The notes below the pieces were generated by a model, which saw only the letters and a list, made by a program, of their open reading frames with translations, had not been told where the DNA came from and did no database searches. A program made the translations under genes and the position numbers. Below, piece after piece: positions 6,647 to 10,260 of a stretch of 10,260 bases of DNA; within the stretch, counting starts at the first letter, position 1, and each line of letters starts with the position of its first letter. Origin of the DNA: Propionibacteriaceae bacterium (GTDB lineage Bacteria; Actinomycetota; Actinomycetes; Propionibacteriales; Propionibacteriaceae); NCBI GenBank assembly GCA_031287505.1, contig JAITSW010000207.1:1-10260 (forward strand). Reading direction: 5' to 3'.

Positions 6647-6764
6647 CATTCCGGGCTTGATCCGGAATCTCTGCCAGCTCATCCAGCATCACCGACTTCG
6701 TTTTCCGGTCAGCTTTCCCATACTCGCGGGCATACTTCTTCGTGATCTCACGGCGCGCAGCCAT
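6627..6764 (-). pseudogene. N-terminal remnant of an IS transposase
   Basis: The minus strand from the ATG at 6764 reads MAARREITKKYAREYGKADR then KTKSVMLDELAE. This closely resembles the N-terminus of integrase-core transposases whose next residues are normally a helix-turn-helix such as VTGWSR..ARR. The similarity breaks at about 6668, where the frame runs into a REP-like hairpin and reads IPDQARNDVSDTN before a stop at 6627. Only about 32 of several hundred residues survive, and no DDE domain is present. The family (IS481/ISL3-like) is a judgement from memory of such N-termini and needs a search. It lies just left of repeats that look like the same element's end. Confidence 0.7.
6648..6668. 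repeat. REP-like hairpin at the transposase break-point
   Basis: ATTCCGG and CCGGAAT form a perfect 7-bp stem around GCTTGAT. The extended phrase (CGTCATTCCGGGCTTGATCC) matches a short intergenic repeat well known from many bacterial genomes, whose spurious translation contains RIKPGMT; here the minus strand of another frame reads RFRIKPGMT. It abuts the truncated transposase, so it may mark the recombination junction. Confidence 0.6.
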
Positions 6765-6889
6765 CGACAACTCCCAACTCATAACAAGCCAGGAAACCCT
6801 GCACCGGCAAACCTAGACAACCATAACCACTACGCGGACATAAATATCTGAGGCAAGCACAGAACTTCCCGGACATAATACGTGAGTCT
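6765..6889 (-). mobile_element. Probable outer end of the decayed insertion sequence
   Basis: Upstream of the transposase start (minus-strand sense) are two direct repeats. CGGACATAAATATCTGAG starts at 6835 and CGGACATAATACGTGAG at 6870, 35 bp apart and differing by one indel and two substitutions. Repeated sites just inside an IS end are typical transposase-binding sites. The position, right next to the ATPase remnant, suggests the element once inserted into that gene. The outer boundary is not defined because the other end is gone, and no target-site duplication can be checked. Confidence 0.5.
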
Positions 6890-6919
6890 TGTCGCACCTC
6901 CAACTCTGTCAGAAATGTC

Positions 6920-7243
6920 TTGCAAGGTGGGGTCACCGAAAACTTTGTAGCCCAAACGCTTATTGCAAACGGCATCACGCCGTTCTACTGGGAAAGCAAA
7001 AACGAAGCCCAAATCGACTTCGTGTACCAAACCTCTCATGGCGCTTGTATCCCAATCGAAGTGAAGCCGTCCGAGCATGTCACATCAAAGAGTCTCGGTG
7101 TTTTTGCCAGCAAATTCCGACCCGAATACTCCATCCGTATTTCAAGGAAGAACTTTGGCTTTGAAAACGCCATCAAGTCGGTTCCGCTCTACGCAGCTTT
7201 TTGCATATCAGCGACCAATAGGGGCGAAAGCAGCGTTCAGTAG
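6920..7243 (+). pseudogene. C-terminal remnant of a DUF4143-type AAA ATPase
   Basis: The frame reads QGGVTENFVAQTLIANG, then FYWESKNEAQIDFV, IPIEVKPSEHVTSKSL, EYSIRISRKNF and PLYAAFCI. This is the C-terminal nuclease-like domain of ATP-binding proteins with a DUF4143 domain, normally about 400 aa with a P-loop ATPase at the N-terminus. Only about 100 residues remain. The conserved E, D and E.K positions of the restriction-endonuclease-like fold (E in NEAQIDF, then IEVK) persist, but there is no ATPase domain and no good start or ribosome binding site. In-frame sequence before 6920 has no recognisable similarity and runs into IS-end repeats. It is best read as a gene truncated by the insertion sequence. 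Confidence 0.75.
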
Positions 7244-7336
7244 CTTGGCTAAACCGACTGGGGTGAGTTCAACGCTTAAGCAGCGGCGGCTGACCGCAGT
7301 TGCGAAAAATGAACCAGCCAGGCACTAGCACCATAT
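7244..7336. other. Intergenic stretch after the ATPase remnant
   Basis: Nothing coding is supported. A dyad AGCACC (7327-7332) with GGTGCT (7345-7350) starts here and overlaps the next gene's promoter; it could be an operator. Confidence 0.35.
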
Positions 7337-7365
7337 TTGTCATAGGTGCTTGTTACTCTGATTAT
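7337..7365 (+). promoter_or_regulatory. Sigma70-type promoter of the PNPOx-fold gene
   Basis: TTGTCA (7337-7342) and GATTAT (7360-7365) are separated by exactly 17 bp and match the -35 and -10 consensus at five and four of six positions. The dyad AGCACC/GGTGCT (7327-7350) brackets the -35, suggesting repressor control. Confidence 0.6.
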
Positions 7366-7403
7366 TGCAATAGGAAGCAATTATTCGAAAAGCTCGAATA
7401 ATT
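7363..7403. promoter_or_regulatory. Two strong dyads in the 5' leader of the PNPOx-fold gene
   Basis: A perfect 10-bp palindrome TATTGCAATA (7363-7372) overlaps the -10 and likely start site. Directly after it AATTATTCGA and TCGAATAATT (7379-7403) form a perfect 10-bp stem with a 5-base loop. The AT-rich arms fit an operator better than a terminator. The region ends about 10 bases before the ribosome binding site. Confidence 0.6.
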
Positions 7404-7425
7404 CATAAAGAAATGGGGACAAGTG

Positions 7426-7854
7426 ATGGCAGCTTGGAATCCTGAGCAGACCATTGGGAATCTGATTGATAAGCAGGCTACGGCGTTCATTGCATCAGTC
7501 GATGCGCAAGGGTATCCAAATATGAAAGCGATGCTCTCTCCACGGAAGCGGGAGGGGCTGAGCGAGTTTTGGTTCACCACAAATACTTCATCCATGAGGG
7601 TCGCGCAATATCGGGATAATCCGCTGGCATCTATCTATTTTATGGATAGGCGTTTTTTCTCAGGCGTGCTGTTAATAGGTCGGATGGAAGTGCATGAGGA
7701 TGTCGCCACCAAAGAATTGATATGGCAAGACGGCGACACCCGGTATTACCCTCTCGGCGTGACAGACCCAGATTATTGCGTCCTAAAATTCGTCGCAGAA
7801 AGGGGGCGCTTCTACTCCAATTTCAGTTCCAAAGATTTCGGCATACCTGCCTAG
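7426..7854 (+). CDS. Pyridoxamine 5'-phosphate oxidase-fold protein, general stress 26-like
   Basis: This 142-aa protein has a split-barrel flavin-binding fold, distinct from the true PdxH at the left edge. Visible parts are the first strands AFIASVDAQGYPNMKAM, then EFWFTTNTSSMRVAQYRDNP (the FMN phosphate-binding strand and turn), IYFMDRRFFSGVLLIGRMEV and YYPLGVTDPDYCVLKF. The length agrees with the general stress protein 26 group. Such proteins bind FMN, F420 or haem, and the ligand and substrate here are unknown. ATG at 7426 is preferred over GTG at 7423 because GGGGA lies 7 bases upstream of it; both give nearly the same protein. It is monocistronic, with its own promoter, and converges with the response regulator (14 bp between stops). 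Confidence 0.88.
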   Translation: MAAWNPEQTIGNLIDKQATAFIASVDAQGYPNMKAMLSPRKREGLSEFWFTTNTSSMRVAQYRDNPLASIYFMDRRFFSGVLLIGRMEVHEDVATKELIWQDGDTRYYPLGVTDPDYCVLKFVAERGRFYSNFSSKDFGIPA

Positions 7855-7861
7855 TAGCAGG
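7846..7861. terminator. Short hairpin over the convergent stops
   Basis: CCTGC-CTAGTA-GCAGG forms a 5-bp stem spanning the stop of the PNPOx-fold gene, opposite the response regulator's end. It is short and has no U-tract, so it is only a weak terminator candidate. Confidence 0.22.
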
Positions 7862-7868
7862 CGTGGGT

Positions 7869-8531
7869 TTAGTGTTGGAAGTATGCCAGAACGGCCAGTA
7901 CGCGGCGGTTTTCGTCGGGAGAGGCGGCTAGGTCGAGTTTGGCGAATACAGCCGCGACGTGTTTTTCCACAGCGCCTTCGGTAATTACCAGCTTGGCAGC
8001 GATGGCGCGGTTTGTGCAGCCTTGAGCCATTAGGGCTAGCACTTCTTGCTCACGAGGAGTGAGCCGGTTGAGTTGGTCATTTGGGCGCCTGCGCGACATG
8101 ATTTGCGAGACGACTTCGGGGTCGATGACACTTGAGCCGGAGTGGATTCTAGCCAAGGCATCGTCCAGCCCGTCTAGGTCTTGGATGCGGTCTTTGAGTA
8201 GATAGCCGACGCCCTGAGCGCCATTTGCCAGTAGCTCGCGGGCGTAGACCTCTTCGACGTATTGCGATAACACCAGCACGCCTAGGCCGGGGAAACGCCG
8301 CCGCAGCGTCACTGCCGCGCGCAGGCCGTCGTCGGTGAAATCAGGGGGCATCCGAACGTCCGTTATTACGACATCGGGTCGTGTCCCAGCGGCAGCCGAA
8401 AGCATTTCAACGGCCGAAATGAGGTTTGGCGCGTCTCCCACTGCTGCGAGTACCTCGTGCCCGGCTTCTACCAGCAGCCGGATGAGCCCCTCGCGCAGCA
8501 GCACCGAATCCTCGGCTAGAACTAGGCGCAT
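7869..8531 (-). CDS. NarL/FixJ-family response regulator
   Basis: This is a 220-aa two-component transcription factor. The receiver domain (1-120) has the acidic pocket E7/D8, phospho-acceptor D58 (VVITDVRMP), S89 and K113 (YLLKD). The C-terminal LuxR-type helix-turn-helix (about 154-203) reads LTPREQEVLALMAQGCTNRA then KLVITEGAVEKHVAAVFAKL. The start at 8531 is supported by AAGGAG five bases upstream and by where the receiver fold begins; an open frame upstream to 8624 is repeat-derived. It lies downstream of the sensor kinase on the same strand, so it is the cognate partner, but the gap of 166 bp is unusually long for such a pair and filled by repeats. Target genes are unknown. Confidence 0.96.
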   Translation of the reverse strand: MRLVLAEDSVLLREGLIRLLVEAGHEVLAAVGDAPNLISAVEMLSAAAGTRPDVVITDVRMPPDFTDDGLRAAVTLRRRFPGLGVLVLSQYVEEVYARELLANGAQGVGYLLKDRIQDLDGLDDALARIHSGSSVIDPEVVSQIMSRRRPNDQLNRLTPREQEVLALMAQGCTNRAIAAKLVITEGAVEKHVAAVFAKLDLAASPDENRRVLAVLAYFQH

Positions 8532-8544
8532 GATTCTCCTTGAG

Positions 8545-8713
8545 TTAGCGGGGCAGCTTGGCGTAACAAAGGACCGTCCCCAAGTAACGCTACAACAAAG
8601 GACGTAACAAAGGATCGCCCCCAAGTAACGTTCAACAAAGGACGTTACAAAGGATCGTCCCCAAGTAACGTCCCCAAGTAACGTTCCCGAGTAACGCTCA
8701 GCGGGGCAGCTTG
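8545..8713 (-). repeat. REP-like hairpin array between kinase and regulator, bounded by a copy of the kinase 3' end
   Basis: Three 28-bp units start at 8562, 8603 and 8643 (period 41 and 40 bp). They open CGTAACAAAGG or CGTTACAAAGG and close CCCCAAGTAACG. Unit three has complementary ends (CGTTAC/GTAACG) and an inner GGGG/TCCT pairing, giving an imperfect hairpin; the linkers are ACAACAAAGGA and TCAACAAAGGA. Two 13-bp part-units follow (CCCCAAGTAACGT types, 8671-8696). The array is bracketed by AGCGGGGCAGCTTG at 8547-8560 and 8700-8713. The right one is the kinase's own C-terminal codons (KLPR-stop); the left copy also reads KLPR-stop, using TAA, 13 bases before the regulator start. Hairpin repeats of this style resemble those linked to TnpA-REP transposases, but none is present here. 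Confidence 0.85.
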
Positions 8714-9987
8714 ACGGTGACGCGGGTACCGCTATCCGCGATGCTGTCTAGGCTGATCGAGCCGTTGTGGCCCTCGATTCGGTCGCGCAGCCCTGCCAAG
8801 CCGTGGTCGGGCACGATTTCGGCTCCGCCGCGGCCGTTATCGCAAATGGTGATGATGAGCTCTTGCGGCTCTAGCTGCGCGTATACAAGAATCTCGGACG
8901 CCTGCGAATGCTTAGCGGCATTGGACAATCCCTCCGCGACGGCAAAATATGCGGCGGCGGCAATCGATTCGGGAAGCGTCTTCGCGTCGGCAAGATTGGC
9001 AGTGAGCCGCGTCGGGATGACCGACTGCGCGCAGAGGGCCGAAAGCGCCGCATCCAGTCCCCGGTCTTTCAAGATAGGGGGAGCGAAGCCCCGCGAAAGC
9101 GCCCGCAATTCGGAGATAGTGGCATCGGTGAGGGAACGCGCTTCGCGCAAGGCGGAGCTGGCGGCAGCTACATCGCCCTCGTCTAGCCGCCGTTGCGCTG
9201 TTGCCAAATCCATCCCCAAGCGAATCAGTTTTTGCTGCGGGCCGTCATGGATGTCGTGCTCTAACCGCCTGCGGGAAAGCACTTCGGCAGCATCCAATTG
9301 CTCGCGCGTCCGGGAAAGCTTGGCAATCTCGGCCTCTAGCTCCGCATTCGTCGGCAGCAATAAAGCATTGGCCAACGCGATATGCACCAGCGTGCAGCCG
9401 CGCAGCACCCAAGGCAGCGTGATGGCAAACACCACCGCCAATGCGAAATGGAGAACCTGCTCCAGTATGGGCAGGTGCAGTAAATCTACGAGGCCTAAAG
9501 ATTGTGGGAAGGCGCGGTCCTGGATGGGAATCCAGATCCATCCTGTCGCTCCGGCGAGCACAACCGCCCACCAAGAGATAGAGATCGACCAAGTCACCAC
9601 CGTCACCGGAAAAATGAAAATGCCATGCAGCAATTCCCGCCAATGCCGACCGCTGCGCAAAATCCCCAGCTTTCGTTTGACGACGGTAGCGCCGCCGAAA
9701 CGAGCGCTGAGCTTTTTCGGTTCGATACCCAGCGGCCGCAGCCGCAGCAACTCAAAATTGGCGAATTGGTGCCCCAACAGCAAAGTGAACACCAAAATGG
9801 GGATGCCCACCCAGATGATCACCGTCCCAACACCCACGCAAAACAAGGTGAGGAGTAGCGAGAACTTCACGGTATCGATTAAGAGCCCAGGCAATAGGTA
9901 GGCGGTATCCCGAAGCACGCCGCGCCCCAAAGCCCTGATGCCGGCAAAGCCTATGGTGCCGATGGGTGTTGCTGTTTCGTTGTCCAT
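8698..9987 (-). CDS. Membrane sensor histidine kinase (HisKA_3 type)
   Basis: This 429-aa sensor kinase of the two-component system phosphorylates the adjacent regulator. The N-terminal half is a membrane sensor with about four to five hydrophobic segments (about 36-71, 122-148, 178-196), resembling the actinobacterial 'putative sensor' domain that lacks a large extracellular loop. A coiled-coil-like stretch (212-240) leads to the HisKA_3 dimerisation helix with phospho-acceptor H247 in RRLEHDIHDGPQQKL. The ATPase domain shows the N box AEGLSNAAKHS (N356), G1 box DNGRGG (383-388) and G2 HGLAGLRDRI. All catalytic motifs are intact. ATG at 9987 has only a weak purine-rich GCAAGAA upstream, with no strong Shine-Dalgarno, but a later start would delete the first membrane segment. 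The signal is unknown; DesK- and LiaS-like kinases sense envelope state. Confidence 0.94.
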   Translation of the reverse strand: MDNETATPIGTIGFAGIRALGRGVLRDTAYLLPGLLIDTVKFSLLLTLFCVGVGTVIIWVGIPILVFTLLLGHQFANFELLRLRPLGIEPKKLSARFGGATVVKRKLGILRSGRHWRELLHGIFIFPVTVVTWSISISWWAVVLAGATGWIWIPIQDRAFPQSLGLVDLLHLPILEQVLHFALAVVFAITLPWVLRGCTLVHIALANALLLPTNAELEAEIAKLSRTREQLDAAEVLSRRRLEHDIHDGPQQKLIRLGMDLATAQRRLDEGDVAAASSALREARSLTDATISELRALSRGFAPPILKDRGLDAALSALCAQSVIPTRLTANLADAKTLPESIAAAAYFAVAEGLSNAAKHSQASEILVYAQLEPQELIITICDNGRGGAEIVPDHGLAGLRDRIEGHNGSISLDSIADSGTRVTVKLPR

Positions 9988-10260
9988 GTGTCAATTCTTG
10001 CTAGCCGCAGGGCAAAAGTCATTGGTGCTACCGTCCAAACCTACCTTGGGGTTTTCCCCAGTCTACTGGCGGTCGGAAATGAAAAGACGTGGGGATCGGC
10101 TCGGATATGAGGGCACTAGCCCGGCCCGGCCGCGATGCCCAGGTTTGTTGTCGTGGGCACCAGCCAGGATATGAGGGCACCAGCCCGGCACCTCCGCAGA
10201 TTCGCCTAAGTTTTGCAGATAGGGTGAAATTCTGCCGGGTTCTTATTGGCGTTGTGCCTG
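9988..10260. other. Non-coding region upstream of the two-component operon
   Basis: No credible gene lies here. It should include the kinase promoter. TTGACA on the minus strand (9989-9994) is too close to the ATG to serve as its -35. A small hairpin, TGGGG-TTTT-CCCCA, lies at 10047-10060. Another, GCAGA with TCTGC, is near 10217-10236. The right half carries the direct repeats described separately. Confidence 0.4.
10103..10189. repeat. 23-bp direct repeats, 64 bp apart
   Basis: GGATATGAGGGCAC followed by TAGCCCGGC or CAGCCCGGC occurs at 10103-10125 and 10167-10189, with a single mismatch. A partial third copy, GGGCACCAGCC, lies at 10155-10165. The spacing is close to that of the gene-tail arrays elsewhere in the window. 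The gene to the right is outside the window, so it is not possible to see whether these too derive from a gene end. Confidence 0.75.

Noticed and set aside
6889..7164. 91-codon plus-strand frame over the ATPase remnant
   Set aside because: Out of frame with the recognisable DUF4143 sequence and without motifs.
8711..9901. Long 396-codon open frame opposite the sensor kinase
   Set aside because: It is Ser/Arg-rich, lacks any family motif and is exactly antisense to a kinase with all catalytic motifs; typical shadow of a GC-rich gene.

Overview
The window looks like chromosomal DNA of a moderately GC-rich actinobacterium, perhaps an Actinomycetaceae-type organism. The pointers are a sensor kinase with an actinobacterial-style membrane sensor region, a YtrA-type GntR regulator paired with a DUF1648/DUF5808 membrane protein, and a mix of housekeeping and accessory genes. 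Genus cannot be fixed from the sequence. No rRNA, tRNA, prophage or CRISPR array was seen.

Layout. The left edge holds the 3' part of pdxH (+), the vitamin B6 oxidase. It converges on a DMT/EamA-family membrane transporter (-) made of two strikingly similar halves. Next comes ilvD (-), full-length dihydroxy-acid dehydratase of branched-chain amino acid synthesis, then a VapBC/FitAB-type toxin-antitoxin pair (-). A 267-bp divergent region carries an antitoxin operator candidate, two perfect DnaA boxes and a promoter with an embedded dyad. It drives a rightward two-gene operon: a YtrA-like GntR repressor overlapping by ATGA a DUF1648/DUF5808 multi-pass membrane protein.

From about 6.5 to 7.25 kb is a gene graveyard. 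It holds a REP-like hairpin fused to the N-terminal remnant of a transposase, short repeats that look like its IS end, and the C-terminal remnant of a DUF4143-type ATPase. A small pyridoxamine-phosphate-oxidase-fold protein (+) with a good promoter follows. The right side is a leftward two-component operon: sensor histidine kinase, then a NarL/LuxR-type response regulator. About 270 bp of non-coding, repeat-bearing DNA lies upstream of it.

The most unusual signal lies between genes. Downstream of three unrelated leftward genes (ilvD, vapC and the sensor kinase), the last codons of the gene, in most copies with a stop codon, recur as imperfect copies. In ilvD and vapC these are spaced by about 70 bp. 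In the kinase a copy of the tail lies 153 bp away, on the far side of three 28-bp REP-like hairpin units that separate the kinase from its regulator. Each array is specific to its locus. This suggests local amplification of gene tails, or small elements that duplicate the gene end they insert into, rather than one ordinary dispersed repeat.
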